From Arabidopsis thaliana (taxonomy: Eukaryota > Streptophyta > Magnoliopsida > Brassicales > Brassicaceae), in contig NC_003070.9 in the NCBI RefSeq assembly GCF_000001735.4, forward strand, positions 28,505,971 to 28,569,970: DNA of 64,000 bases. The letters are read 5' to 3'. The notes beneath the pieces are model-generated. The model saw only the letters and a program-made list of their open reading frames with translations, was not told the origin of the DNA and searched no databases. Below are positions 1-15,072 of this stretch, in pieces. The first letter of the stretch is position 1; each line of letters opens with the position of its first letter. Position numbers and translations under genes: made by a program.

Positions 1-1053
1 TGCTCCAAGCGACCTTAAAACGGGTGTTTCTTTTGCATCAGGTGGTGCAGGAGTCGACCCTGTTACATCCAAATTGCTGGTGAAAAAATTATTGAACTTG
101 TTATTTGGTTAAGAAGTGGTATATATTCTAACTAATTCGGGTGTTTGTTTGATCAGAGAGTTTTATCGCCAGCTGACCAAGTAAAAGATTTCAAAGGCTA
201 CAAAAGAAAGCTAAAAGGTGTAGTAGGCAGGTCAAAAGCAAAAAAAATAGTTGCAAATTCAGTGATTCTTGTTTCTGAAGGAAATAATGATATTGGAATC
301 ACATATGCGATTCATGATGCTGGTATGCGATTAATGACTCCGAAAGTATACACCAGTAAATTAGTTGGTTGGAACAAAAAATTTATAAAAGTAAGATGGA
401 GAAAATGAATTTTTTTTATTCATCAACACTGTTATATATGTGTTTATTCACATTTTTTTGGTTTTTGTAAATGTATGAAGGATTTATATGATCACGGAGC
501 AAGAAAATTTGCGGTGATGGGAGTGATACCATTGGGATGTTTGCCTATGTCAAGACTTATTTTTGGTGGGTTCTTCGTGTGGTGTAATTTCTTGGCAAAC
601 ACAATCTCTGAAGATTACAACAAAAAATTGAAAAGCGGAATTAAAAGTTGGAGAGGAGCATCAGATTTTAGGGGTGCTAGGTTTGTCTATGTCGACATGT
701 ACAACTCTCTTATGGATGTTATCAACAATCATAGGAAATACGGTACGTAAATACGTAAATCTCCTTTTTATAAAAATATATGCATTACCAAGATCAATAC
801 AAAGGAACCACATATTTAGTGATGCTTAGACATTTGAAATCTCAGGAGCGACCATAATAGTTAGGTATTGTGTACTTGTATGGTTTCAGGATTTACCCAT
901 GAGAAGAATGGATGTTGTTGTATGCTTACGGCAATAGTACCATGCTCCAACCCAGATAAATATGTCTTCTATGACTTTGCTCATCCCTCCGAGAAAGCCT
1001 ACAAAACAATTGCTAAAAAGCTTGTCGAGGATATCAAGACAGGACTTGCCTGA
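1..1053 (+). CDS. EXL5: GDSL esterase/lipase, extracellular (EXL5-like), 3' part
   Basis: The gene is cut by the left window edge. Coding exons are 1-79 (first full codon at 2), 157-390, 481-742 and 890-1053, with GT..AG introns and intact frame. Visible family features are the SEGNNDIG block (GxND, oxyanion-hole Asn) and the C-terminal DKYVFYDFAHPSEKAY segment carrying the catalytic Asp and His. The N-terminal GDS serine block lies outside the window. Plant GDSL lipases hydrolyse acyl esters. The EXL subgroup is known from the Arabidopsis pollen coat and is secreted by the tapetum. Exons 3 and 4 have the same length (262 and 164 coding bases) as the matching exons of the next gene, so the two are tandem duplicates. 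The symbol is assigned from gene order beside EXL6 and ATA27. Confidence 0.9.
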
Positions 1054-2138
1054 TTTCTTACAATGCTATTTTCATCTTGGAATTACCATAATTAATTATA
1101 TACGTACTTCTTCTGTTTCAAAATCTTTGATGTTCTAGAGAATTTTTTTTTGTTTTACATTATAATGTTCTCATTTTTAATGTAAAATTTATTAGTTTAA
1201 AAAAAATGTTTTGACCATTTATATTTTGCAGTTTGTTATTTTGCAGTTGGTTGAATTGTGTTAGATAAATAATAAATAATGTTTTTATCTACAAAAAATA
1301 AAAAATAGAATAAAGGATTTTTTTATTTTTTTTTTCACAAGAATAAAGGATTTTCTTATTAGTGTACAATATCCTTAAACAATCTCTTCCTCCAAACACA
1401 TCAGACTAGTCACGCTTCTGCTCACTAAATTTTATTCTATTTCAAATGAAAAGAGCGAAGCTTCTTGAACTCTACAGCTCTTACCAAACTACTTTAAAAT
1501 CTTTTCCCACTGTCACGTTTCAGTACTAGGACTCCACAGCATCTCGACGATCATATGTGCAAACTTCTTGAAGCTCAACCACTATATATCTTCTATATCA
1601 TTTCTCATTTAAAAGTTCTCCTGCTGGAAAAGTCTAAACAATTCGTCTGTACAGATTTAATTTTCATTTGTAAAATTAACCGAAACCAAAAGAAAAAGGA
1701 AAGACCAAATAAGAAATCAACAAACTTGACAATTTTGACTAAAGTAAGATAAATTTGATCGAGTTTTTTTCATAAAACATGGTTTGATTTTCTAAGAATT
1801 TTGACTAGTAATAGCAAGCAACACAAACTAATCTACTAGTAGACTAGGCTGCACTATATTTGATCGGAGAGTCATTACCTGCAAACCAAGTTCTCTTTTA
1901 TGTAAATTAAATCATTATTTTATAAAATGGCATTTTTCATGAGATTTATGGAATTATTATCGTCTTAAACTATCCTAACATTCATTCGGTGTGTAATATT
2001 GTACTCTCATGCATTTTGGCTTCCATCGACAAGAAAGAAGTAGACGTCTAAACATAGTTAGGAAAAATCAAATGAATTCTATATAAAACACAGGATAAAT
2101 TAAAAACCATTCAGAAAAATTTTGGACTTATTTTCGAT
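1054..2138. other. Spacer between EXL5 and EXL6
   Basis: A+T-rich spacer with several T and A homopolymers. No coding exon was found; the one mid-size reading frame here has no recognisable family. The last 60 bases hold the EXL6 core promoter. Confidence 0.7.
2080..2088 (+). promoter_or_regulatory. TATA box of EXL6
   Basis: TATATAAAA lies about 50 bases before the EXL6 start codon, the normal spacing for a short plant 5' leader. Confidence 0.6.
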
Positions 2139-3738
2139 ATGTTTAGGGGAAAAATATTTGTGTTATCATTATTTTCTATTTACGTCCTCTCATCAGCGGC
2201 TGAAAAAAATACATCATTTTCTGCGCTTTTTGCTTTTGGTGATTCAGTCTTAGATACGGGAAACAATAATTTTCTTCTTACTCTTCTCAAAGGAAATTAT
2301 TGGCCATATGGTTTGAGTTTTGACTATAAATTTCCGACGGGAAGATTCGGAAATGGAAGAGTTTTCACCGATATAGTTGGTATAATATCCCAATGTTGAC
2401 TGGCTTTACTTAACTCTACCTATAAAGATCTCTCACTGCACACTTTCTATAGATCCGAGACTAATAATCTTGATTAATCATATTATTTATATAACTAGGT
2501 AGTATTCTCATGTGGTGAAGTCTTCTATTGTATGCAGCCGAAGGTTTACAGATCAAAAGACTTGTACCAGCTTATAGCAAGATTCGTCGCATCAGTTCTG
2601 AAGACCTTAAGACTGGCGTTTGTTTTGCATCAGGTGGTTCAGGAATTGACGATCTTACATCCCGAACACTGGTGAAAGAAAAAAAAAACTTAATTGTTAT
2701 TTCGATAAACACTATATATTATATATCTCAAACAATGTTTTCTTATAATAATTGGATGGTTGTGGGTGGTTTTGTCAGAGAGTTTTATCGGCAGGTGACC
2801 AAGTAAAAGACTTTAAAGACTATTTGAAGAAACTAAGAAGAGTAGTGAAACGTAAGAAAAAAGTAAAAGAAATAGTTTCAAACGCTGTGTTTCTTATTTC
2901 TGAAGGAAATAATGATCTTGGATACTTTGTCGCTCCCGCTCTTCTTCGATTACAGTCCACAACAACATACACCAGTAAAATGGTTGTTTGGACCAGAAAG
3001 TTTCTAAAAGTAAGACAACGTATAATAAAATAAAAAACTATTAGTATGAATTCTTTGTAAATGTTCACACTCGCTCTTTTGGTTTTATATATCTATATTT
3101 GAAGGATTTATACGATCTTGGAGCGAGAAAATTTGCGGTGATGGGAGTGATGCCTGTGGGATGTTTGCCTATCCATCGAGCCTCATTCGGTGGGGTATTC
3201 GGATGGTGTAACTTCCTCTTGAATAGAATTACGGAGGACTTCAACATGAAATTGCAGAAAGGTCTTACAAGTTACGCAGTAGAATATGATTTCAAAGATG
3301 CAAAGTTTGTTTACGTCGACATATACGGTACTCTTATGGATCTTGTCAAAAATCCTATGGCCTATGGTACGTATATACACACTCCCTATATAAATATATG
3401 CATGACGTAACCAAGTGATAGTAATATGTCATTTGTTTTATCTTTTAAAGGATTGTGCATCCTAACAATTAATGTTTTTTTTTTCTTTCTTTGTGATCAA
3501 ATTTATATCCGAATCATAACACTATAAGATGATCAAGATCATGATTCTAATTACAACAATACATATACTTGCAGGGTTTACAGAAGCGAAAAAAGCTTGT
3601 TGTTGTATGCCGAATGCAATAATACCATGCTTCCATCCAGATAAATACGTCTTCTATGACTTTGCTCACCCTTCCCAGAAAGCCTACGAAGTAATATCTA
3701 AACCTATTGTCTATCAGATAGCGAAAGGCCTTGCCTAG
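2139..3738 (+). CDS. EXL6: GDSL esterase/lipase, extracellular (EXL6), pollen-coat type
   Basis: Five exons: 2139-2379, 2538-2671, 2779-3009, 3105-3366, 3575-3738, together encoding 343 residues. A hydrophobic signal peptide spans about residues 1-21. The nucleophile block is FAFGDSVLDTGNNN with the catalytic Ser at residue 36, followed by SEGNNDLGY and the C-terminal DKYVFYDFAHPSQKAY carrying Asp and His. The protein should be secreted and hydrolyse acyl esters. Established knowledge: EXL4 and EXL6 are tapetum-made pollen-coat lipases of Arabidopsis. It is the direct tandem copy of the preceding gene, with identical intron positions and phases but diverged introns. The start is the first ATG after a TATA box and gives the expected signal peptide. 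An in-frame ATG at 3529 lies inside intron 4 and is not a start. Confidence 0.95.
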
Positions 3739-5073
3739 CTAATTCCTTATTTCCTACAATGTTTTATTATAATCTTTGAAAATTATCACCATATCGATAA
3801 ATATATGTAAATGTATAAGATTCATGACAATCTATTCGTTTTTCTTATAGTAAACAATGTATAATTCAAATTACAGGCTTTTAAATATTGTCCATTTTAT
3901 ATAACCCAAGAACAAAAGTGTTTGTTTACAAATGTGCATCAAACAGATAAATCCGGGAAAGGCTATATATAGCACCAATTGCAAGCTTGTGAATTCGATT
4001 AATAGAAGTTTTGATTCAAGTAACAACGTGAGCTACGATTGTTCCCAGCAAATTTATTCAAATCAAACCAAATAACAAAAAATATTTACTCCGATCCTTC
4101 GGGCTAAAGTGAATTAAAAATCTCCGCCCTCGGAAATATTTTTTTGGTATCTATAGGTACACCCATATTCCGATTCTTCACTCGTGAGTCGTGAGCATTA
4201 TGCAGACGTGATTATATAAGATCAATTAGCATATTTTGTCTCATAAGACATTTTACCTATTCAAAAAACAAAATCATGTAGGTTAATATTTGAAACAGAC
4301 AAAATTAAAAAGGCTGTAGATAATTAAGGTTAAAATGCATTAAGGAAAACACTAAAGATAATTGTTTTTCTTATATGATTAAAACAGTAGATATGTGTTA
4401 CAGAGGCAAGTATAAGTAGGTTTTCGGGACCAGAGGAAGAAGAAACGACGATAATGTTGATTTACATTTAAAATAATGATTCAGGAAAAAACACTTATAA
4501 AAACACACAGCATAAATAATCTTTTATTTATAAAAACATGTACATCAACAACAACAAAAGTGTACTGAATTATTTCATCTCATTATAATTAAATTTTGAT
4601 TTTAGATTAAATGCGGTGGATATTTGTTTTTCCTTAGCTAGTGTCGGAATTATATATCCCTCAACAAACTAGAGAGTCGTATAATCAACATACACAATAT
4701 GTGGTGGGATTAATATTGCATGCATGTTTTGTTAATATTGCATAGTCATCATATATAGCAAAAAAAAAAAAAAAAAAATTGTATAGTCATGCGACTCATG
4801 CCTATCAAGTCTCCTTTAAATCAGTAGTCTTTGTTTTTTCTTCTTTCACACGGATTGCATTGTTTCTATATCCCTTTTTCGTTGTTGGAATACACCACTT
4901 ACTACTTTTTGTAAACAAAATTTAAACATTTTTTCCTTCTCATCAAACGTCTAAATAAAATTACGGGAAATATTAATCTACTAACAAATTAATGGAATAA
5001 TCAAATATTTTTCACAACACACTTTTCATCTCCTACGACATTCCCATATTCATTGCCGGTCACGTATGTGAAT

Positions 5074-5079
5074 CACGTG
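5074..5079. promoter_or_regulatory. G-box CACGTG upstream of ATA27
   Basis: A perfect CACGTG palindrome lies about 150 bases before the start codon and about 80 before the TATA box. It is the classical bHLH/bZIP core. Tapetal bHLH factors are plausible binders, which is inference only. Confidence 0.45.
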
Positions 5080-5158
5080 GCTTAACTCTTCCCGTATTTT
5101 ACTTCAAAATTAAGAACTAATAAAATAAATACATACTAATCGAGTGTCTTATAGTCTC

Positions 5159-5167
5159 TATATATAA
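5159..5167 (+). promoter_or_regulatory. TATA box of ATA27
   Basis: TATATATAA lies about 60 bases before the start codon at 5228. Confidence 0.6.
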
Positions 5168-5227
5168 CAGCAAAAATCCCTTCCAACATATTTGCCATTT
5201 ACACTTCTTCAAGTTTTCCATATACTA

Positions 5228-8074
<2,847 letters not shown>

Positions 8075-9055
8075 AGTGAATTCTCTACAAACAGACTTTG
8101 AAAATTTGAGTCATATATATATTATATATTCATAAACTATTTGTTTACAGTTTGCTGCAGTGAATGCATTTCCATATTCAAGTAAATAAATCAGATACTC
8201 AATATACAGACAAGTAAAGTTTGGATTGTGTTGTAGTAAGTATTTGGATAGTTGAATATTGAGATCAAGGGTATTCACGAAGATTCCGTACTAGTTATTG
8301 ATATTTTCTATTGCATATTTCATATTTGCATGCACGGCAAAGTGCCAAAGTATATTTATTGAAGAATTCAAACAGATGGTCGTATGATCCAAATCTCTAA
8401 CTATTTTAAAATGTGATATACCTAACAATATACTCAAATTTCTAGCTTTCTAAAAGAGACTACAAGTCTACAGACTACAATACCCATTTAACATGTTTTG
8501 GACTTGGTTACCATATCTTAAAATTCCAAATTTATCGGCAAACTCAACGAAAATAATCAAATGTATAAATGGACCTGATAGTGCCATTGATATTTGGGTT
8601 CTGACTTCAGATATGGGCCTTGGACCTTTCTGATAAGACTCAGTATCTTTAAGAAGATACTTGAATTTGGTAGGTGAGAATCATCATCCTATCCTCCATC
8701 CACGGTTTTGTAGAGGGTAATATAATTTTTTCTATGGACAGTAAGAAGTGATAAAAATATAATATTATATAAAAATGTTATAATGCTTTTTTTGTATGAC
8801 ACATGTCCATTTTAAATTACAAAAAACCATGTAAATAAAGAATAAAATACGTTATAACTAAAAAAACTGAATGCATTTCAAAAAAGTTACCATATAATCA
8901 TATAAGTAAGCATATAAATCATACACCTTATCTTGATGTATATGATTAGTTATAACTAGAAAAGAAAACAAAACAAAGTTGAATATTATATCTAAGAATA
9001 TATATTACCCATTAAGAAATAAATGAAAGAGAGAATAAAATCCACAGCATTATAT
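8075..9055. other. Spacer 3' of BGLU20
   Basis: A+T-rich. It holds a small perfect hairpin around 8648-8665 (arms GTATCTT/AAGATAC) but no coding region or RNA gene that I could support. Confidence 0.6.
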
Positions 9056-10176
9056 AAATATTGTAGCCCTGGGAGTTCGGATATATCGGTTTAATCGGTT
9101 CGGTTTATTTAGTTTTTCGGGGTTTTTGGATTTTTTAATTTCTAGCCGAATTGAACCGAACAAAAATTCGGTTCGGGTCGGTTCGGACATCGGTTTTTTC
9201 GGTTCGGTTATTGGGTATAAATTAAATTCCGGATTAAACCGATTTTTTTTCTAATTCGGTTAATTTGAACCAAATAAACCACAAATTAAAAAAATGGACT
9301 TACAAAAATGAAATCTAATAAAAAACAAACAACAGGCCCAATACACAAATATACAGTTACAATTACAAATCCACAACACAATTATGGGTCAGGTCCATTA
9401 CAAAATTAGGGTTTTGAGTTTTGACAAAAAAAATATGTACGACTACAACTCCAAACTGCGACGTCGAGCAGTGCCTCTCCAATCTAGTGATCTACCATTC
9501 CGACGACGTAATGCCCTACGAGACCTGTTAAACGCCCGTTTGTTATCCATGAAGTAAGAAAAAACATGAGATGGAAGTGTAAACCATAAAAGATCCATAA
9601 AAATAATGGATAATCTCAGATTTGGAAGTGTAAAGCCTAACTCTAAAATTTCAGAAATTATAGAGACAGAGGAAGAGCTTAGAGAGCAAAGAATCAAACA
9701 AAACAAATGATTAAAGAGAAATAAGAAGAGTTTACCCTAAGAAAGTTGAGGTTGTGGGTTGAATCTCTGAGCAAAGGTTTTTTGTAAGACCAACTGAGAT
9801 TAGAGAGAATGAAAGAGGCTTGGAAGATGATGAATTCATGAAGGAGAAGAGACGAGTTGATGATTACTAATTCAATCGAAGAAAAATATCAAAGTTTCTT
9901 TGTTGTTTTCGCAAGAGGCAGAGAGCCAAAAACGAAGAAGAAACCTAATTAGGTTAAGACTCATCAATTAACCTTATATATGGCTGCAGATTCTCGGTAT
10001 GGGTGAAACCGATTGGTTCCGATTACCGAACCGACCCGAACCGACTTCCGAATTCTTAAATTAATTTGGCCGATCGGTTCGATCTCCTTAATTCGGTTGC
10101 TGCCGAAAACCAAAATTTTCGTTTTTTTCGGTTCGGTTTTCTCGGGTTGAACCGTTATCCCAGGCCTAAAATATTG
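9056..10176. mobile_element. Non-autonomous hAT-superfamily DNA transposon with intact target duplication
   Basis: The element spans 9064-10168 (1105 bp). It is flanked by a perfect 8-bp duplication, AAATATTG, at 9056-9063 and 10169-10176. The ends are inverted: the left begins TAGCCCTGGGAG and the right, read inward on the other strand, begins TAGGCCTGGGAT. Both subterminal zones, each about 180 bp, are packed with CGGTTCGG/CCGAACCG motifs, typical of plant hAT ends. The interior has no transposase frame, only a purine-rich stretch, so it must have been moved in trans. The 8-bp duplication is the hAT hallmark. It lies about 450 bases upstream of the ASK1 TATA box. Confidence 0.85.
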
Positions 10177-10744
10177 TATGACTCTTGACCAAAAACTAGT
10201 TAGATATATTATTTATTATGACATATTAATATTAACTTAATATAAAATAAAAATAAATGTTCAAAAAACATGATCTTAAAGCTGACAAAGCTGATTTGAT
10301 TGACTAATACTTATCCTACGGTGATTTTTGGTTCTTTTACTTTTTTTGACAATTATGGAGCTGGATGGAAAAAAAATATATATAAAATCATATATTATTA
10401 ATAATGAGATAAATACAACGAATTAAACGGATCAAAGTTAATATTTCCAAAAGAAAAATAGAACAGAGTCCTAATTTCATTAATTTCAACTATTGAAAAC
10501 AAAATTTAAAATCAATAGGATTGATTTCTATTTTTCTTTTAGAAAAACAAAATTTGAAACAATTTCCTAATTTCCCTAAACTTGCGACTTTTTAACAATC
10601 GACCGACTTATCAAAATTAGGGATTGTTTTATATATAAAGAGAGACGCATCTCTTTATTTCATTCATCGCTTCTCCAAAATTTTCTTCAAAGAACAAATC
10701 TCCCAAATCTAAAATCTTTCTCTTCTCTCTTCGTTTCCATAACC
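10177..10744. promoter_or_regulatory. ASK1 promoter and 5' leader
   Basis: A+T-rich, with a TATA box TATATATAAA at 10630-10639, then a pyrimidine-rich leader of about 80 bases to the ASK1 start codon at 10745. Confidence 0.6.
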
Positions 10745-11484
10745 ATGTCTGCGAAGAAGATTGTGTTGAAGAGTTCCGATGGTGAATCTTTCGAGGTTGA
10801 GGAGGCGGTGGCTCTCGAGTCACAAACCATAGCGCATATGGTTGAAGACGACTGCGTCGACAACGGAGTCCCTCTTCCTAACGTCACGAGCAAGATCCTC
10901 GCCAAGGTGATCGAGTATTGCAAGAGGCACGTCGAGGCTGCTGCCTCTAAGGCCGAGGCCGTCGAGGGTGCTGCTACCTCCGATGACGATCTTAAGGCCT
11001 GGGACGCTGATTTTATGAAGATCGATCAAGCTACTCTCTTTGAACTCATTCTGGTATGTTTCTTCTCTCGATCTGATTTGATTTTTCCATCGAATTTTGA
11101 ATTTTGGGATTCTAGGGTTTTCGATTTGGGAAAATTAGGGTTTCGAAATTTAGGTGTTTGTTTCAGAAATTGAATCTGCTTGAGATTGATATTGTTAGGG
11201 TTCTTATGGAACCAATCATTAATTGAATCTATCGATTTGGATTATAATCATATCTGTGTTTTTGGATTCGGATTTTGATCTAATGGTTATGAATTTGGGA
11301 TCTTGTGCAGGCTGCTAATTACCTGAATATCAAGAACTTGCTTGATCTAACATGTCAGACAGTTGCGGATATGATCAAAGGAAAGACTCCAGAAGAGATC
11401 CGCACAACGTTCAACATTAAGAACGACTTCACACCAGAGGAAGAGGAAGAGGTTCGCAGAGAGAACCAATGGGCTTTTGAATGA
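10745..11484 (+). CDS. SKP1: SKP1-like protein, SCF ubiquitin ligase adaptor (ASK1)
   Basis: Two exons, 10745-11053 and 11311-11484, encode 160 residues, the usual SKP1 length. The N-terminal BTB/POZ-like fold covers about residues 4-65 (it starts [20 protein letters not shown]) and the C-terminal Skp1 helical region about 105-157, with [20 protein letters not shown] and the family-typical end NQWAFE. It links CUL1 to F-box proteins in nucleus and cytosol, so it serves many hormone and developmental pathways. The single intron follows ELIL, the position conserved in plant SKP1 genes. Symbol also written ASK1. Confidence 0.97.
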
Positions 11485-12216
11485 TTGATCTTCAGAGAGA
11501 AGAATCAAAAGCAGCAAGCAACCAGTTTCTTCTTCCTTATGTTTATTGCCGTTTTCAAGTGTTGTTGATGACTTGCTTTTTAATATTCTTCATGAATCAT
11601 GACTATCTTCTTCCTCTTCTTTCTTTCTTATCAAGAACCAATGTTTCTTACTCTTTGTGGGATGGATAATTTGTGCTTTTAGATAATCTTCAAGAGTGAT
11701 GTTGGTTTGTCTTACAAAATAACTTCTTTCAATTGTCTTGCCAATCGCCACAGAATGCTAATTTGCACGATTCATTTTAGGAATGTTCATGTGTAAATAA
11801 AAAGAAACTGAATTTGGCAGAGTCTGCAAGCAGAATGTGAAGGATCATGACGACTACTCATTGAAACCAATGGTCACCAGTTATGCCCTGCTCCTGCTCA
11901 TCTACTTACATAAATATCTGCATCACGTATTTGTATCTTGTCAACATCTTCTCAAATACTAACATAATCAGCATCACCCATTCGTCAACATTCGATAACA
12001 TGTGGGCTTTGTTTGCATATAAGAAAACAAAGTTTCCACTCAACCGAACGTGGATCACATGTACATCAATATAATTACTTTAATTGTTTGTCTGGCTAGT
12101 CAAGTGGTCTCTCGTCTCGTCATTGTGTATCTTATCTTTACTATGAGACTGAAAGAGATATCTTCTTTATATACAGTAACACTCACATTGTGGTCACTCG
12201 AAAAGAGCTAAAGAAA
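11485..12216. other. Spacer between ASK1 and AAE8
   Basis: The first 250 bases look like ASK1 3' UTR. A weak TATA-like TTTATATAC sits near 12167-12175, 40-50 bases before the AAE8 start. No other gene seen. Confidence 0.6.
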
Positions 12217-13851
12217 ATGGAAGATTTGAAGCCAAGTGCCGCTAACTCGTTACCATTGACACTGTTAGGCTTTCTTGAGAGAGCAGCCACCGTGTATGGA
12301 GACTGTACCTCCATCGTTTACGGCAATTCCACCGTGTACACATGGCGAGAAACGAATCACCGTTGCCTCTGCGTCGCGTCTGCTCTGTCTTCCATTGGAA
12401 TAGGAAGATCCGACGTTGTCTCTGTCCTATCTGCTAATACTCCGGAAATGTACGAGCTCCAGTTTTCCGTTCCGATGTCTGGCGCGATCCTTAACAACAT
12501 CAATACCCGCCTCGACGCGCGAACCGTCTCTGTTCTTCTCCGCCATTGCGAGTCTAAGCTGCTCTTCGTCGACTTCTTTTACTCCGATCTCGCTGTCGAA
12601 GCGATCACGATGTTGCTCAATCCGCCGATTCTCGTCCTAATCGCCAATGAGGAGGAGGAAGAAGGAGGAGCTGAAGTAACGGAGCGTTCAAAATTCTGTT
12701 ACTTGTACAGTGATCTAATCACTAGAGGGAATCCGGATTTTAAATGGATCCGACCCGGAAGTGAATGGGACCCGATTGTGGTCAATTACACATCAGGTAC
12801 GACGTCGTCTCCTAAAGGAGTGGTTCATTGCCACAGGGGTATATTCGTCATGACGCTTGATTCCCTAACCGATTGGGCCGTACCGAAAACCCCGGTTTAC
12901 TTATGGACCTTACCGATATTTCACGCCAACGGTTGGACCTATCCATGGGGAATCGCCGCCGTCGGAGGAACTAACGTCTGTGTGCGTAAACTCCACGCGC
13001 CGTCAATATACCATCTAATCCGTGATCACGGCGTGACTCACATGTACGGCGCACCAATAGTGCTTCAGATTCTATCGGCGAGTCAAGAATCTGATCAGCC
13101 TCTTAAGAGTCCGGTCAATTTCTTAACCGCCGGTTCTTCTCCGCCAGCTACGGTGCTTCTCCGCGCCGAGTCTCTAGGTTTCATCGTCAGTCACGGTTAC
13201 GGATTAACGGAGACAGCCGGTGTGATCGTCTCCTGCGCGTGGAAGCCAAACTGGAATCGGTTACCGGCGAGTGATCAAGCGCAATTGAAATCACGGCAAG
13301 GAGTGAGAACCGTCGGATTTAGCGAAATCGATGTAGTGGATCCAGAATCAGGTCGGAGCGTGGAGAGAGACGGAGAAACAGTCGGAGAAATAGTGTTGAG
13401 AGGGAGTTCAATCATGCTCGGATACTTAAAAAATCCGATCGGAACTCAAAATTCGTTTAAAAACGGGTGGTTCTTCACCGGAGACCTCGGTGTGATTCAC
13501 GGGGATGGTTACTTAGAGATTAAAGATAGATCGAAAGATGTGATTATTTCAGGAGGAGAGAATGTGAGTAGTGTGGAAGTGGAGGCGGTGTTGTACACGA
13601 ATCCGGCGGTGAATGAAGCGGCGGTGGTGGCTAGACCTGACGAGTTTTGGGGAGAGACGCCGTGTGCTTTTGTTAGTTTAAAACCCGGGTTGACCCGGAA
13701 ACCAACGGATAAGGAGATTATAGAGTATTGCAAATATAAAATGCCACGTTACATGGCTCCTAAAACGGTCTCGTTTCTTGAAGAGTTACCAAAGACTTCC
13801 ACTGGGAAGATTATAAAGTCATTGCTTAAAGAGATTGCCAAAAACATGTAA
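12217..13851 (+). CDS. AAE8: Acyl-activating enzyme, AMP-binding superfamily (AAE8)
   Basis: An intronless gene of 544 residues. The AMP-binding loop YTSGTTSSPKGV is at about residues 191-202, and the adenylate motif HGYGLTET at about 326-333. GWFFTGDLGVIHGDGYLEIKD and the C-terminal PKTSTGKI lysine motif follow, so the full ANL fold is present. Such enzymes join a carboxylic acid to CoA through an acyl-adenylate; the acid used here is unknown. There is no C-terminal SKL-type peroxisomal signal (the end is IAKNM). The start is taken at the ATG at 12217: the open frame extends upstream to 12190 only by counting a GTG. The symbol follows family and map position. Confidence 0.93.
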   Translation: MEDLKPSAANSLPLTLLGFLERAATVYGDCTSIVYGNSTVYTWRETNHRCLCVASALSSIGIGRSDVVSVLSANTPEMYELQFSVPMSGAILNNINTRLDARTVSVLLRHCESKLLFVDFFYSDLAVEAITMLLNPPILVLIANEEEEEGGAEVTERSKFCYLYSDLITRGNPDFKWIRPGSEWDPIVVNYTSGTTSSPKGVVHCHRGIFVMTLDSLTDWAVPKTPVYLWTLPIFHANGWTYPWGIAAVGGTNVCVRKLHAPSIYHLIRDHGVTHMYGAPIVLQILSASQESDQPLKSPVNFLTAGSSPPATVLLRAESLGFIVSHGYGLTETAGVIVSCAWKPNWNRLPASDQAQLKSRQGVRTVGFSEIDVVDPESGRSVERDGETVGEIVLRGSSIMLGYLKNPIGTQNSFKNGWFFTGDLGVIHGDGYLEIKDRSKDVIISGGENVSSVEVEAVLYTNPAVNEAAVVARPDEFWGETPCAFVSLKPGLTRKPTDKEIIEYCKYKMPRYMAPKTVSFLEELPKTSTGKIIKSLLKEIAKNM

Positions 13852-14015
13852 AAGTATTGTAATTTTGATCTAATATCAGATATGTCATCTCTTTCATTAA
13901 GATTAATCATATGATCAAATTAATTGAAATCAGTCTCTTTCGTGGCCGCATATGTCTCAGCATCAAAAGAAAGTGGTTTATCACAAAAAAGAAAAAAAAA
14001 AAGAGAACAAAAAGC

Positions 14016-14086
14016 TCCGTTACCGGGAATCGAACCCGGGTCTCCTGGGTGAAAGCCAGATATCCTAACCGCTGGACGATAACGGA
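14016..14086 (-). tRNA. tRNA-Glu (anticodon UUC)
   Basis: On the minus strand it reads TCCGTTATCG at the 5' end and CGGTAACGGA at the 3' end, giving a 7-bp acceptor stem. The anticodon loop is CTTTCAC (UUC). The T arm CCCGGGTTCGATTCCCGG is perfect. There is no intron and length is 71 nt. It looks functional. Confidence 0.95.
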
Positions 14087-15072
14087 TTGATGTTGTATTA
14101 TCTCATTTATACATTATTATTTCAACACTAAGTCTGGTATTACAGGGTTTTGGCATGGACGTCGTGAAATATGCAAGCTCATGTCAACGATGCAAATAGC
14201 ATAAGCTTTTGGGTTTTTATTTAGAGCTATATTAATTGATATGCATGGAAGATGAAGAAATTAAGAATCTATGCATAAATATTAGTTATTTTGGTAAGTA
14301 TGAAAGATAAATAATATATAAACTAAAAATATCTTTTTTTACATTAATTACAAAAATGCTATTGAATAAAATTAATTGTAATTTGCGGATAATAAGCATA
14401 TAGCTATTTGTTTAACGTGCTAAAAACTGTGATATCACGATAAATTTATAAATTATTTGTTAAAAAAATAGTTATCGATTTAAAATTGTAAATCTTTATT
14501 TTTTATTTATGTATATTCAAAACAATAGAAGGAAATTAGACTTTTTCTTACATAATTAAGATGATAATAATTATAACAACATGATATATAGAATAATAAC
14601 ATGCTAACATATTATATAACGGAATAATATTTATATAAAAACGTTAAAATATTTGATATATGAATAATATTTACTCTAACATATAATTTATACATAATAT
14701 TTTTCAATAATTGTTAACGAGGATAACCTGATAACAATGAAAATATTTAGTAATAAAAATAAGATGTGAAATTTTATTTAAAAAACAAAAAATACAAATG
14801 TATAATAAAGTAACTTCATCAGTTATTTTACTGTTGAAATAGTCAACAATTCCGCCACCTAATTTTTCAGTCTTCAGGACATATTTATTATAATTTCTCT
14901 TTTATTTAACTATGTAGTATGTGAGTTGGCATAAACAATATTTAGAAATCCAAAGACATGTAGAAGGTCTACAATAGAACAAAGATTATAATTGTTTTAG
15001 TAACCACAAACGACATAATATTTTAGTAACAAACGATTGATATCAAACAGTCAAACTCTATCAGTCTCTTCA
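14087..15072. other. A+T-rich spacer
   Basis: About 1 kb of strongly A+T-rich DNA between tRNA-Glu and the 3' end of the La-motif gene. No gene or clear repeat structure seen. Confidence 0.6.

Larger units (their letters stand above)
3739..5227. other. Spacer and promoter region between EXL6 and ATA27
   Basis: A+T-rich, with an uninterrupted A run of about 19 at 4760-4778. No gene was recognised. The right 200 bases hold promoter motifs of the beta-glucosidase gene. Confidence 0.7.

Noticed and set aside
9443-9706. Arg-rich frame inside the 9-kb hAT element
   Set aside because: It starts at a non-ATG codon and does not resemble transposase.
12190-12216. N-terminal extension of AAE8 by nine residues
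   Set aside because: It needs a GTG start; plant cytosolic genes start at ATG, and the ATG at 12217 gives the normal family length.
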